The notes under the pieces were generated by a model. It was not told the DNA's origin and ran no database searches. It saw only the letters and a program-made list of their open reading frames with translations. 64,000 nt of DNA. It comes from Rariglobus sp. GTDB taxonomy: Bacteria; Verrucomicrobiota; Verrucomicrobiia; Opitutales; Opitutaceae. The stretch is from contig JAQSWS010000003.1 of NCBI GenBank assembly GCA_029266495.1, positions 24,052 through 88,051 of the forward strand, given 5' to 3'. Each line of letters begins with the position of its first letter. The first letter of the stretch is position 1. Shown here piece by piece: positions 36,562 through 45,414 of the stretch. A program made the position numbers and the translations under genes.

Positions 36562-37380
36562 ATGCTGAAAACGTCCACGTCGCGTCTGTCGCCGCCTTCG
36601 GGGCTGAGGTTGTTGAACCTCGGTTTTGGCGTCTGGACGGCCCTGGTCTTCGTTTTCCTCTACCTGCCGATCTTCGTGCTGGTGGTGTATTCCTTCAATA
36701 CCTCCAGGCTCAACATCCTGTGGGAGGGGTTCACGCTCCGGTGGTATTTGGAAATAGCGGACAATGTCCGCATTATCCGGGCGCTTAAGAACAGCCTGAT
36801 CGTCGCGAGTTTCACCACGCTGGCCTCGGTGATCATTGGCACGGCGGGGGCCTGGTTGCTTCATCGTTACCGGTATCGGTTCTCACGCACGATCCAGACG
36901 CTCATCTGCGTGCCGATGATCATGCCGGAGATCGTCCTCGGCGTCAGCCTGCTGGTTTTCTTCACCGTCGTCGGGCTGGAGCTGGGTTACCTCACCGTGA
37001 TCCTGGCGCACGTGACGTTTTGTTTTCCGTTCGTGCTGGTGGCGGTGCAGGCGCGCTTGCAGGGACTCGACCCTTCGCTGGAGGAGGCCGCGATGGACCT
37101 CGGGGCCTCGCCGCTGAAGGCATTCTGGCTCGTCATCATTCCCTGCCTGCGCCCGGCGATCGTCTCGGGTGCGCTCATGGCGTTCACGCTCTCGATGGAC
37201 GAACTCATTGTCACCGTATTCACGAGCGGCCTGGGTTCGGCCACGCTGCCCACCGTGGTTTTCGGCATGGCCAAGATCGGGCTCAATCCCATGCTCAACG
37301 CCCTCTCTGCCGTCTTTGTCGTCACAACAATCGCCTTTGTGCTGTTCTCCAACCACCTCAAGAAACTCTCCGCACGCTGA
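36562..37380 (+). CDS. potC: Spermidine/putrescine ABC transporter permease PotC
   Basis: 272 aa. A MetI-type permease with six predicted membrane segments, beginning WTALVFVFLYLPIFVLVVYS and FNTSRLNILWEGFTLRWYLE, the PotC signature. The ATPase-coupling EAA loop is LDPSLEEAAMDLGASPLKAF followed by WLVIIPCLRPAIVSG. FTLSMDELIVTVFTSGLGSA is the PotC segment (usually DDFVIT FFTSG). It would pair with PotB in the inner membrane. It is first in the order potC-potD-potB-potA, which differs from the E. coli potABCD order. Confidence 0.93.
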   Translation: MLKTSTSRLSPPSGLRLLNLGFGVWTALVFVFLYLPIFVLVVYSFNTSRLNILWEGFTLRWYLEIADNVRIIRALKNSLIVASFTTLASVIIGTAGAWLLHRYRYRFSRTIQTLICVPMIMPEIVLGVSLLVFFTVVGLELGYLTVILAHVTFCFPFVLVAVQARLQGLDPSLEEAAMDLGASPLKAFWLVIIPCLRPAIVSGALMAFTLSMDELIVTVFTSGLGSATLPTVVFGMAKIGLNPMLNALSAVFVVTTIAFVLFSNHLKKLSAR

Positions 37381-37429
37381 TCGTGTGGCGCGTTTCCGGC
37401 TCAAGTCATTTTTCAACATCCCACCCACT

Positions 37430-38458
37430 ATGAAACCGATTCGCCTCCTCCCGCTTCTCGCGATCGCCGCAGTCTTCGCGACCGCCGCGCGCGCCGCCGA
37501 CAAGGAACTCAACCTCTACGCGTGGTCGGAATACATTCCGCAAACCGTCCTCGACGGCTTCACCAAGGAGACCGGCATCAAGGTCAACTATGAGACCTTC
37601 TCCTCGGGCGAGGAGATGCTCGCCAAGCTCCTGGCCGGCGGCACGCGTTACGATCTCATCCAGCCACCCGATTACGTCGCCGAGGCACTCATCAAAAACA
37701 AGCTCCTCGTCCCCCTCGACTACAAGAAGCTGCCCAACTTCAAAAACCTCCTGCCGGAGTTCACGAAGATGCCGCACGATCCGGCGCAAAAATTCACCGT
37801 GCCTTACATGGCCGGCACGGTCGGCATCGTCGTGAACACGGAAAAAATCAAGGAACCGGTCGCCGGCTACAAGGACCTCTTTTCCGCCAGATACAAGGAC
37901 CGCATCGTCGTCCTTGACGATGGTCGCGAACTGGTCGTCGGCGCTTTCTACACCCAGGGCATCGGCTTGAACGACATCACCCCTGCCACGCTTGAAAAGG
38001 CCCGCCCGATTCTCACCGCCTGGTTCAAGAACATTAAGCTTTTTGACTCCGACAGTCCGAAAACGGCCCTCCTCAATGGGGATGTGGACCTTGGCTTGGT
38101 CTGGAGCGGCGAGGCGGCGATCCTCTGGAACGAGAACAAAAAATTCCACTATGTGCTGCCCTCCGAAGGCGTTCATATGTTCGTCGACGTGCTGGCGATT
38201 CCGAAGGGTTCGAGAAACCAGTCCGCCGCCCACGCGTTCCTCGACTACCTCCTGCGTCCCGATGTCAGCGCGCTGATCTCCGAGGAGTTCCCCTATACGA
38301 ATCCCAACGGCGAGGCGCGCAAGCTCCTCACCCCCGAGCAGCTCGCCAACCCGGCCAGCTACCCCAAGACGGATCGCAAGCTCGATACTTTCCGCCACCT
38401 GGGCACAAGCGGTGCGCTCATCGATGAATTGTTCACCGACCTGAAGAACACAAAGTAG
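37430..38458 (+). CDS. potD: Spermidine/putrescine-binding periplasmic protein PotD
   Basis: 342 aa from the ATG at 37430 (MKPIRLLPLLAIAAVFATAA), a clear signal peptide cleaved after ARAA. The mature protein starts KELNLYAWSEYIPQTVLDGF, the PotD/PotF signature (LYVYNWSDYI). FTKETGIKVNYETFSSGEEM, YDLIQPPDYVAEALIKNKLL and TVPYMAGTVGIVVNTEKIK follow, and DVDLGLVWSGEAAILWNENK is near the ligand-contact Trp/Asp residues. FPYTNPNGEARKLL completes the family pattern. It captures polyamines in the periplasm for PotBC. It starts 49 bp after potC. Confidence 0.95.
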   Translation: MKPIRLLPLLAIAAVFATAARAADKELNLYAWSEYIPQTVLDGFTKETGIKVNYETFSSGEEMLAKLLAGGTRYDLIQPPDYVAEALIKNKLLVPLDYKKLPNFKNLLPEFTKMPHDPAQKFTVPYMAGTVGIVVNTEKIKEPVAGYKDLFSARYKDRIVVLDDGRELVVGAFYTQGIGLNDITPATLEKARPILTAWFKNIKLFDSDSPKTALLNGDVDLGLVWSGEAAILWNENKKFHYVLPSEGVHMFVDVLAIPKGSRNQSAAHAFLDYLLRPDVSALISEEFPYTNPNGEARKLLTPEQLANPASYPKTDRKLDTFRHLGTSGALIDELFTDLKNTK

Positions 38459-38527
38459 GCGCAAGGCTCCGCCTGTTGCGGGGCCGTCGCTCGCGGCGTG
38501 TCTCCAGCCGCCTTTCAGAAGGCATGA

Positions 38528-38541
38528 GGCGGGCGCCCGCC
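38528..38541. repeat. GC-rich palindrome between potD and potB
   Basis: GGCGGGCGCCCGCC is a perfect 14-bp palindrome in the 100-bp gap. It could form a small hairpin that adjusts expression of potD relative to potB. No T-tract follows, so it is not a convincing terminator. Confidence 0.45.
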
Positions 38542-38558
38542 CCACCACCCGGACCGGA

Positions 38559-39443
38559 ATGCAGGCTCTCCCTTCAACTTCTTTGACCGACAGTCCGCAT
38601 GCCCTCCGGCCGCGCGTGTGGGGCTGGGTGCTGCTGGCGCCGATGCTCGCCTGGCTCGTGCTCTTCGTGCTTGTGCCGATGGCCATCCTGCTGGTCTACA
38701 GCTTTTGCACGCGTGACGACCTTGGCCGTGTGGTCTTCGAGTTCACGTTTGAAAACTACCAGCGCGTTTTCGATCCGATCTACCTGCGGATACTCGGCCG
38801 CTCCATTGGTTACGCGGCGCTGACGACCGGCATTTGCCTGTTGATGGGTTATCCGGTGGCGTGGTTCATCGCCCGGCAGCGCGAGAACGTGCGCAACTGG
38901 CTGCTTCTGCTGGTGATGATTCCGTTTTGGACCAGCTTTCTCATCCGGACCTACGCCTGGATGACGATCTTGAAAGGCAACGGGCTGCTCAGCGGCCTGT
39001 TGCTTTCGGCCGGGGTGATCCCCGCGCCGTTGGAAATTCTCTATACGCCGGCGGCGGCCATCATTGGCCTGGTTTACGCCTATCTTCCGTTCATGATCCT
39101 GCCGATTTATGGCAGTGCGGAGAAGCTCGACAACGCGCTCGTCGAAGCGGCGCACGATCTCGGGGCCGGTCCGGTCCGGGCCTTTTCAGAAGTGATTGTG
39201 CCTCTCACCTGGCCGGGAATCGCGGCAGGCATCCTCCTGGTGTTTGTGCCCGCCATCGGTATGTTCGCCATCACCGACCTGATGGGCGGCGCCCGGGTCC
39301 CGATGATCGGCAACGTCATCCACAATCAATTCATCAAAGCCGGAAACCAGCCTTTCGGCGCGGCGCTCGGGATTATTTTCACGCTTATGTTCGTCGTTGC
39401 CTACACGCTCGCCCAACGCCGGGGACGTTCCTCGCATCCATGA
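38559..39443 (+). CDS. potB: Spermidine/putrescine ABC transporter permease PotB
   Basis: 294 aa. The permease begins WGWVLLAPMLAWLVLFVLVP and LVYSFCTRDDLGRVVFEFTF, the PotB pattern. Next come NWLLLLVMIPFWTSFLIRTY and AWMTILKGNGLLSGLL, followed by the EAA loop LDNALVEAAHDLGAGPVRAF with SEVIVPLTWPGIAAG and FVPAIGMFAITDLMGGARVP. Six membrane segments are expected. The stop codon overlaps the potA start (ATGA), indicating coupled translation. Confidence 0.94.
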   Translation: MQALPSTSLTDSPHALRPRVWGWVLLAPMLAWLVLFVLVPMAILLVYSFCTRDDLGRVVFEFTFENYQRVFDPIYLRILGRSIGYAALTTGICLLMGYPVAWFIARQRENVRNWLLLLVMIPFWTSFLIRTYAWMTILKGNGLLSGLLLSAGVIPAPLEILYTPAAAIIGLVYAYLPFMILPIYGSAEKLDNALVEAAHDLGAGPVRAFSEVIVPLTWPGIAAGILLVFVPAIGMFAITDLMGGARVPMIGNVIHNQFIKAGNQPFGAALGIIFTLMFVVAYTLAQRRGRSSHP

Positions 39444-40513
39444 TCGAAATCCAGGGAGTCACCAAACGATTCGGCGAGTTCACCGCCGTGAACGATGTCA
39501 GCCTCCACATCAAGGCCGGCGAGTTTATCACGCTGCTCGGCCCCTCGGGCTGCGGCAAAACCACGCTGCTGCGCATGCTCTCGGGTTTCGAAACGCCCGA
39601 CGCCGGACTCATCCGTATCGCCGGCGAGGACGTCACCCGCCTGGCGCCTTACCGGCGTAACGTGAACCAGGTTTTCCAGAGCTATGCGCTTTTCCCTCAC
39701 ATGACCGTGCGTGAAAACATCGGCTTCGGCCTGCGCATGCAAAAGGTCGCCGCCGCCGAGTCCGCCCGCCGCATCGACGAGGTCGTCGCCCTCGTGGCGC
39801 TCCAGGGGTTCGAGGACCGCAAACCCGGCCAGCTTTCCGGCGGGCAGCGTCAGCGCGTCGCCCTCGCACGCGCAATCGTTCCGCGCCCGTCCGTGCTGCT
39901 GCTCGACGAACCGCTTTCCGCGCTCGACGCCAAGCTGCGCGGCCAGATGCAGCTCGAACTGAAGCGGCTTCAAAAGCACCTCGGCATCACTTTTGTCTTC
40001 GTGACGCACGACCAGGAGGAGGCGCTCACCATGAGCGATCGGATCGCGGTGTTCAACCACGGGCGGCTTGAACAACTCGGAACCACCACGGAAATTTATC
40101 ACCAGCCGCGAACCGCCTTCGTCGCCGATTTTATCGGGGAAACCAATCTGCTGCCGGCGGACCTCATTGACTTGACCGGTGCGACCGCCCGCGTGCGCCT
40201 CGAAGGCGGACTGGAGCTGAACGTAAACGCCGCGCAATGGCCCGCCGGCCTCCGGCGGGCTTCGATTTCCATCCGTCCGGAGAAAGTGCACGTGTCCAAG
40301 CAGAGGGTGGCCTGCGAAAACGTATTCGAAGCGCGCGTGGCGGTGGAGCTGTTTCAAGGCGTGCTCGACCGGCTCGTCCTGGAGTTCACCGGCGGCACCC
40401 GCCTGACCGCCGTGGTGGCCAACGAAAGCGCGTTGCTCGAAGCGATCCACGAGGGCGACCGCGTCTGGTGCGGCCTGCATGCCGACGACCTGGTGGTCGT
40501 GCGCACGGAGTAG
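39440..40513 (+). CDS. potA: Spermidine/putrescine ABC transporter ATPase PotA
   Basis: 357 aa from the ATG at 39440, overlapping the potB stop by 4 bases. The ABC domain has Walker A LLGPSGCGKTTLLRM, Q-loop QVFQSYALFPHMTV, signature QLSGGQRQRVALARA, Walker B VLLLDEPLSALD and the switch His in FVFVTHDQEEA. A C-terminal TOBE domain (residues ~280-350, RRASISIRPEKVHV and FQGVLDRLVLEFTGGTRL) is typical of PotA/MalK importers. It powers uptake through PotBC. It converges with the ABC-2 permease gene, with only 10 bp between the stop codons. Confidence 0.96.
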   Translation: MIEIQGVTKRFGEFTAVNDVSLHIKAGEFITLLGPSGCGKTTLLRMLSGFETPDAGLIRIAGEDVTRLAPYRRNVNQVFQSYALFPHMTVRENIGFGLRMQKVAAAESARRIDEVVALVALQGFEDRKPGQLSGGQRQRVALARAIVPRPSVLLLDEPLSALDAKLRGQMQLELKRLQKHLGITFVFVTHDQEEALTMSDRIAVFNHGRLEQLGTTTEIYHQPRTAFVADFIGETNLLPADLIDLTGATARVRLEGGLELNVNAAQWPAGLRRASISIRPEKVHVSKQRVACENVFEARVAVELFQGVLDRLVLEFTGGTRLTAVVANESALLEAIHEGDRVWCGLHADDLVVVRTE

Positions 40514-40523
40514 GGACGGCCGC

Positions 40524-41657
40524 TCAGTCCAGCGTCTGCCGGTAACGCTTCACCGCGACGAACATCGCCACGAGCATGAAAAGTGCGATGGGCCAGACCT
40601 CGGGCGCGATCTCGGCAATGCCGTTTCCTTTTAACATCACGCCGCGAACGACCCGGAGAAAATGGGTAAGCGGCAGCGCGGAGCCCAGCACCTGCGCCCA
40701 TTCCGGCATGCCACGAAACGGGAACATGAACCCCGAGAGCAGTAGCGAGGGCAGGAAGAAGAAGAACGCCATCTGCACGGCCTGCAGCTGGTTTTTGGCG
40801 ACGGTGGAAAAGGTGATGCCCATCGCCAGGTTGGCGGCGATGAAGAGCAGCGCGACCAGGTAGAGCAGGGCAAGGTTGCCGATGATCGGGACGTGAAACA
40901 GGAAGCGTGACGCCAGCAGGATCAGCGTCACCTGCACATAGCCGACGATGATGTAGGGAAGAATCTTTCCGATCATCACCTCGGACGGGCGCACGGGCGT
41001 GGCGAGGAGGTTTTCCATCGTGCCTCGTTCGCGTTCACGCGTGATGGCGAGCGCGGTGATCACCACCATGGTCATCGTCAGGACGACGCCCATGAGGCCC
41101 GGCACCACATTATACTGGGTGATGCCTTCGGGATTGTAGTGGCGGTGAACCTGAAAATCGACGGGGCCGGCGCTTCCATTGAGCGGACGAAGCGGCCCGG
41201 GCAGGTCGCGGGCGAAGGCGGACTGCACGATCACGTTGATCGCCGCGAGCGCCGGCGCGGTTGCGGCGGGGTCGGTCGCATCGGCTTCCAGCAGCACGGC
41301 CGGCCGTTCTCCGCGAAGAATGCGGCGCGTGAAATCGACCGGGATGTTCAGGACAAACTGCGTCTCCCCGAGCTTGAGGGCGCGGGCGGCCCCGTCCTCC
41401 GTGGTCACGTCGAGCACGTCGAAATACTCGCTGTGAGTCATCGCTTGCACGAGCGTGCGGGCGAAAGGCCCTCCATCGGCGTCAACGATCAGCGTGGGCA
41501 GAAATTTCGGGTCGGAATTGATCGCATAACCGAAGAGCAGCAGTTGCACCAGCGGGATGCCCACCATCATCGCAAACGTCGCGCGATCACGCTTCATCTG
41601 GATGAACTCCTTGAGGACGATGGCCCAAAAACGGGAAAGTGAAAAACGGCGGCTCAT
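40524..41657 (-). CDS. ABC-2 type exporter permease
   Basis: 377 aa. An N-terminal membrane segment (WAIVLKEFIQMKRDRATFAM then MVGIPLVQLLLFGYAINSDP) precedes a large extracytoplasmic loop (LPTLIVDADGGPFARTLVQA to QVHRHYNPEGITQYNVVPGL). Five C-terminal membrane segments include VVITALAITRERERGTMENL and the conserved LLATPVRPSEVMIGKILPYI. This is the YhhJ/YbhR-type ABC-2 permease layout. It is the last gene of a HlyD-ATPase-permease operon. Such systems export drugs or other hydrophobic compounds together with an outer-membrane channel; substrate unknown. Confidence 0.93.
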   Translation of the reverse strand: MSRRFSLSRFWAIVLKEFIQMKRDRATFAMMVGIPLVQLLLFGYAINSDPKFLPTLIVDADGGPFARTLVQAMTHSEYFDVLDVTTEDGAARALKLGETQFVLNIPVDFTRRILRGERPAVLLEADATDPAATAPALAAINVIVQSAFARDLPGPLRPLNGSAGPVDFQVHRHYNPEGITQYNVVPGLMGVVLTMTMVVITALAITRERERGTMENLLATPVRPSEVMIGKILPYIIVGYVQVTLILLASRFLFHVPIIGNLALLYLVALLFIAANLAMGITFSTVAKNQLQAVQMAFFFFLPSLLLSGFMFPFRGMPEWAQVLGSALPLTHFLRVVRGVMLKGNGIAEIAPEVWPIALFMLVAMFVAVKRYRQTLD

Positions 41658-41697
41658 GGGCGGACGGCGTTCGAAGGCTTCAGGGATGCACGCGCCT

Positions 41698-42621
41698 TCA
41701 TTTGAAATTATCCCGCGCGGTGTTCATCAGGCTGATAAACACATCCTCCAGCCCGGGAGGAATGCTGCGGCAGCGGTGCGCACCGGTGCGGAGTGGTGCA
41801 AGGGTCTGTTCGGCGGGAACCGGATCGCGTGAACTGACATGCAGCGTGTTCCCGAAGGCGACGACCTCGTCGAGCCCGGGTTGCCCGCGCAGACGCATGG
41901 CCAGTGCGGGCAGGTCGGGACCGGTGATTTCCCAGGTGGAGAGTTTTGCCGAGGCGATGACTTCGGCGACGGTGCCGCGCGTGAGCAGGTTGCCATAGGC
42001 GAGATAGGCGATCTGGTGGCAGCGCTCCGCCTCGTCCATGTAATGCGTGGTGATGAGCACGGTCAGGCCGCCGGCGGAGAGCTGGTGAATTTCGTCCCAA
42101 AACTCGCGACGTGCCTTTGGATCAACGCCCGCGGTCGGCTCGTCCAGGAGCAGCAGGCGCGGCGTGTGGATGAGACAGGCGGCGAGGGCGAGACGTTGTT
42201 TCCAGCCGCCGGACAACTGCCCGGCGAGCTGGTGGCTGCGTTGGTGCAGGCCAAGTCGTTTCAAACTGCCTTCGACCGCCTCGTGACGTCCGGGCACGCC
42301 GTAAATGCGGGCGATAAAATCGAGGTTTTCGCGAATGCTCAGATCTTCATAAAAGCTGAATTTCTGGGTCATGTAACCGACATGACGCTTAATGTCCGCC
42401 TGCTGCGTGCGCACATCGTAGCCCAGGCACGTGCCGGAGCCCGCGTCCGGCGTGAGCAGGCCGCAGAGCATGCGGATGAAAGTGGTCTTGCCGCTGCCAT
42501 TGGGCCCAAGGAAGCCGTAAATCTCCCCCTGGCGGACCTGCAGGCCGATGCCGTTGACGACGGTTTTGTCACCGAACTTTTTCGTGACGTCGGAGACGTC
42601 GATGACCAGGTCGGAACTCAT
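41698..42621 (-). CDS. ABC exporter ATP-binding protein
   Basis: 307 aa. Walker A is FLGPNGSGKTTFIRMLCG; Q-loop VGYMTQKFSFYEDL; signature AGQLSGGWKQRLALAACL; Walker B LLLLDEPTAGVDPKARREFW; switch His ITTHYMDEAERC. The C-terminal ~80 residues (TWEITGPDLPALAMRLRGQP and LEDVFISLMNT) match the CcmA/YbhF-type extension. Unlike YbhF it has one, not two, ATPase domains. It sits between the HlyD gene (14 bp upstream) and the ABC-2 permease gene (40 bp downstream). Confidence 0.95.
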   Translation of the reverse strand: MSSDLVIDVSDVTKKFGDKTVVNGIGLQVRQGEIYGFLGPNGSGKTTFIRMLCGLLTPDAGSGTCLGYDVRTQQADIKRHVGYMTQKFSFYEDLSIRENLDFIARIYGVPGRHEAVEGSLKRLGLHQRSHQLAGQLSGGWKQRLALAACLIHTPRLLLLDEPTAGVDPKARREFWDEIHQLSAGGLTVLITTHYMDEAERCHQIAYLAYGNLLTRGTVAEVIASAKLSTWEITGPDLPALAMRLRGQPGLDEVVAFGNTLHVSSRDPVPAEQTLAPLRTGAHRCRSIPPGLEDVFISLMNTARDNFK

Positions 42622-42635
42622 GGCACGCGATATCC

Positions 42636-43616
42636 TCAGGGCGCGGGAGCGACGTCCACCGGCTGGCCGGGATGGAGATCACGGGCGGTGTCTCCGGTGA
42701 AAAGCGCCTCGACGAGGAAAACCAGCTTGGCGCGATTCTCCCGGTTGTAGAGAACGGGTGGCGTGTATTCGGGACTCGGCGACAGGTAGCTGATGCGGGC
42801 CTCGAGGGGCGCGTCCCGCCCCGTGATGAACACGTGCACGGACTGGCCGGTGCGGAAAGCGGCGAACTTTTCCTCGGAGACGAAGAAACGCACTTTCAGA
42901 TTTTCAGGGGGGAGGAGGGAGACGACCGGCTGGCCGGCGGCAACAAATTCCCCTTCACGGTAGAGAGTGTCGAATACGAGGGCGGCACGGGGTGCGGACT
43001 GGCTCTTTTGGGTGACGCTCCAGTCGGCCTGAACCTTGGCGGCGGCCGCGGCGGCAGCCTCGGCCTCGGCGGAGGCGATCGCGTCGGGCCGTGCACCGAG
43101 TTTCGCGGTGGCGAGCTGGGCTTCGATCTCGGCGACGGCGCCGAGGTTACCCTCGTGCGCGAAGCGGGCGCGGTCGTGCTCGGCAATTGTCGAGACCCTG
43201 TTTTTAAGGAGATCGTCCTGGCGGGTGAGCTCGACCCGGGAAAGCTCGGCGGCGGCGCGCAACTGGGTCAGGCGCGCTTCGAGAGCGGCGATCTCGGAGG
43301 GACGGGAACCTTTGCGCAGATCGGCCAGCCGGGCCTGGGCGGAAGCAAGCTGGTCGGCCGCCCGTTGTTGAGCGGCGAGTTCGGCGGCATGTTCCAGGGT
43401 GAAAAGCGGAGTGTGTGGTTCGACGCGGGAACCTTTCGTCACGGAAAGCCGGTCGAGGCGTCCCGCGAGCGGGGCGCCCACGTAGACGAAGTCGCCTTCG
43501 AGATAGCCTTGGAAGTGATCATTCGACGATCTGCGGCAACCGCTGGAGGAGAGGAGCAGACTTGCCAGCAGGGCGGGGAGGAGTGCGACGACTTTGACCG
43601 GGGAAAAGCGTTTCAT
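42636..43616 (-). CDS. HlyD-family adaptor lipoprotein of the ABC exporter
   Basis: 326 aa from the ATG at 43616; an in-frame upstream start would overlap the divergent GNAT gene. The N-terminus MKRFSPVKVVALLPALLASL ends in a lipobox-like SSSGC, so it is probably a lipoprotein. The lipoyl half EGDFVYVGAPLAGRLDRLSV and VTKGSRVEPHTPLFTLE is followed by a long Ala-rich coiled coil (AAQQRAADQLASAQARLADL to AEAEAAAAAAAKVQADW), and then the second half and beta-barrel (PPENLKVRFFVSEEKFAAF). It resembles YbhG/YhiI. First gene of the exporter operon. Confidence 0.93.
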   Translation of the reverse strand: MKRFSPVKVVALLPALLASLLLSSSGCRRSSNDHFQGYLEGDFVYVGAPLAGRLDRLSVTKGSRVEPHTPLFTLEHAAELAAQQRAADQLASAQARLADLRKGSRPSEIAALEARLTQLRAAAELSRVELTRQDDLLKNRVSTIAEHDRARFAHEGNLGAVAEIEAQLATAKLGARPDAIASAEAEAAAAAAAKVQADWSVTQKSQSAPRAALVFDTLYREGEFVAAGQPVVSLLPPENLKVRFFVSEEKFAAFRTGQSVHVFITGRDAPLEARISYLSPSPEYTPPVLYNRENRAKLVFLVEALFTGDTARDLHPGQPVDVAPAP

Positions 43617-43779
43617 GTGATTGCGACTCTGCGGACTGAACCGGGAGCGAGTGTTTACCACGACCACCCCGAGATAAACGAAATTATGAAAAGATGGTTT
43701 TCTGGCAGGGGGATCTGAAGCACCTTGACCGCCGGGCCGCGCATCTCTGGAAAGCTGGTGGCCCCGAATCCACCCCTCC

Positions 43780-44643
43780 ATGCCAATGCCTGCCCAACCC
43801 CTCACGTTTCGATCTCTTGCTTCCAACGAACTCGCGCTTCCCGTCCAATGGGCGGCCGCCGAAGGATGGAATCCCGGCCTGCATGACGCGATTGCCTTCA
43901 ACGCGGCCGATCCGGGCGGCTTTATCGTGGGAAAACTTCCCTCGGGCGAACCCGCCGTCGTTGTTTCGGCCGTGCGCACCGGCGCCGATTTTGGCTTCCT
44001 GGGCTTTTATATCACGGCGCCGGCGTATCGCGGTCTCGGATACGGCCACCTGGCCTGGCAGGCGGCGCTTGACCGTCTTGCCGGCCGCACCCTCGGACTC
44101 GACGGAGTGGTGGCACAGCAGGACAATTACGCGCGATCCGGATTTGTTCTCGCCCACCGCAATCTTCGCTACGGAGGGATTGCTCCTGCCTCGGCCTCAC
44201 CCGCACCGAACGCCGGCATTGTCGAGGCCGGCGCCGTGCCTTTCGCCGATCTGGTGGCTTTCGATGCTTTGCATTTTGGCCGGCCTCGCGCGGAGTTTCT
44301 CCGTGCCTGGATCGCACTGCCGGAAAGTCGTGCTCTCGTGCTGGTGCGCGATGGTCAGGTGCAGGGGCTGGGGGTCGTGCGCCGCTGCCATACGGGTTGC
44401 AAGATCGGTCCGCTCTTTGCTCCCGACGAAGCCGGCGCCGAGGCACTCTTCAACGCCCTGGCGGGCTTTGCCCCCGGCGAATCGCTCTTCCTCGACCCAC
44501 CCGAACCCAATGGTCCGGCGGTTGCGCTTGCGCGTCGTCATGGACTCGAACTGGTCTTTGAAACCGCCCGGATGTATCTGGGACCGGCACCGGTCCTGCC
44601 GCTCAAGAGGATCTATGGCATCACCAGTTTTGAATTGGGTTGA
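43780..44643 (+). CDS. GNAT-family N-acetyltransferase with C-terminal extension
   Basis: 287 aa. The acetyl-CoA-binding core shows FIVGKLPSGEPAVVVSAVRT, FGFLGFYITAPAYRGLGYGH (motif A, RGxGxG-like) and LDGVVAQQDNYARSGFVLAH. The C-terminal half (VEAGAVPFADLVAFDALHFG; RPRAEFLRAWIALPES; GPLFAPDEAGAEALFNALAG) matches the second GNAT-like domain of YitH-type proteins. The protein ends ARMYLGPAPVLPLKRIYGIT, a family hallmark. Substrate unknown. It is divergent from the HlyD gene, with a 163-bp gap. Confidence 0.9.
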   Translation: MPMPAQPLTFRSLASNELALPVQWAAAEGWNPGLHDAIAFNAADPGGFIVGKLPSGEPAVVVSAVRTGADFGFLGFYITAPAYRGLGYGHLAWQAALDRLAGRTLGLDGVVAQQDNYARSGFVLAHRNLRYGGIAPASASPAPNAGIVEAGAVPFADLVAFDALHFGRPRAEFLRAWIALPESRALVLVRDGQVQGLGVVRRCHTGCKIGPLFAPDEAGAEALFNALAGFAPGESLFLDPPEPNGPAVALARRHGLELVFETARMYLGPAPVLPLKRIYGITSFELG

Positions 44644-44666
44644 GCCACGCTCGCGGTTGCAAAACT

Positions 44667-44692
44667 CCCTGAGCTCACGCCCAAGGGCCACG
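44667..44692. repeat. Small hairpin repeat (degenerate copy 2)
   Basis: CCCTGAGCTCACGCCCAAGG then GCCACG matches the sequence at 17983-18007 with substitutions in the stem, while the GAGCTCACGC centre and the CCACG end are preserved. It lies between the convergent GNAT and VOC genes. Confidence 0.45.
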
Positions 44693-44697
44693 TGGAA

Positions 44698-45150
44698 TTA
44701 GCGGTTGGATCGCACCACGCCGTCGAACCCGGGTGCGAGTTGGGCGCTTTCGTGGGTATATTCCATCAACTCGATGCGGTTGCCGTCGGGATCGGCCAGC
44801 CAGGCTTGATGCGAGCCATCGAAGCCCACGCGGATGTCGCCCACCTCGACGCCGCGTGAGAGAAGACTTTCGCGAAACGCAGCGAGTCCGGTGACCTCAA
44901 GGCAGAGATGGCCGTAGCGGTTGCCGTTCGTGAGCGGGGCGAGATCTCCGCCCCACTGGCGGGCGGCCAGATGTTGGTCGAAAAACTCGATGAACGTCGT
45001 GTCGCCGATCGCGATGTAGGCGCCGAAAATCGCCTGGTCGGCGGCGGCGAAGCGGAATTTCACCGCGAGGCCCAGCTTGTCGCGATAAAACGCGACGATG
45101 CGCTCGAGGTCATTGGTCGTGAGGCACAGGTGGGCGAGGCGGCGGATCAT
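44698..45150 (-). CDS. VOC-family (glyoxalase-like) protein
   Basis: 150 aa. Two beta-alpha-beta-beta-beta units are visible: RRLAHLCLTTNDLERIVAFY with RDKLGLAVKFRFA, then NRYGHLCLEVTGLAAFRESL and HQAWLADPDGNRIELMEYT. Metal ligands of the family are likely His7, the Glu of TTFIEF, the His of YGHLC and the Glu of RIELMEY. The sequence is closest in style to lactoylglutathione lyase-like proteins. The substrate cannot be inferred from context. Confidence 0.9.
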   Translation of the reverse strand: MIRRLAHLCLTTNDLERIVAFYRDKLGLAVKFRFAAADQAIFGAYIAIGDTTFIEFFDQHLAARQWGGDLAPLTNGNRYGHLCLEVTGLAAFRESLLSRGVEVGDIRVGFDGSHQAWLADPDGNRIELMEYTHESAQLAPGFDGVVRSNR

Positions 45151-45216
45151 GGTGAAAGCGCGACAGGGAAGAAGCCGGACAGGGCAGGTCGGGACGGAGG
45201 CCGTCCGGAGGACGCG

Positions 45217-45348
45217 TTACTTTTTCTTACCCTTGGGTGCGGCCGGTTTGACGGAAGGTTTGATGAACTTCGACTGGGTGTTGAGTCCCTGTTGAAAGCG
45301 TTGGCTGGCTTTGAGGTCTTTTTTTGTTGGCAGGTATTTGGCTCCCAT
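45217..45348 (-). CDS. Small basic protein of 43 aa
   Basis: On the minus strand, the ATG at 45348 opens a frame reading MGAKYLPTKKDLKASQRFQQ followed by GLNTQSKFIKPSVKPAAPKG, KKK and a TAA stop. Nearly a third of residues are Lys or Arg/Gln, and the tail resembles the disordered basic tails of nucleic-acid-binding small proteins. There is no strong Shine-Dalgarno, but this is common here. It sits between the GDSL hydrolase and VOC genes on the same strand. Function unknown; a spurious frame cannot be excluded. Confidence 0.5.
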   Translation of the reverse strand: MGAKYLPTKKDLKASQRFQQGLNTQSKFIKPSVKPAAPKGKKK

Positions 45349-45414
45349 GGAGTCAAGGCCGCCGATTATTCGCGGACGGGCAATCAGAATCGCGTCTGGC
45401 GGCGGACGGGTGGG

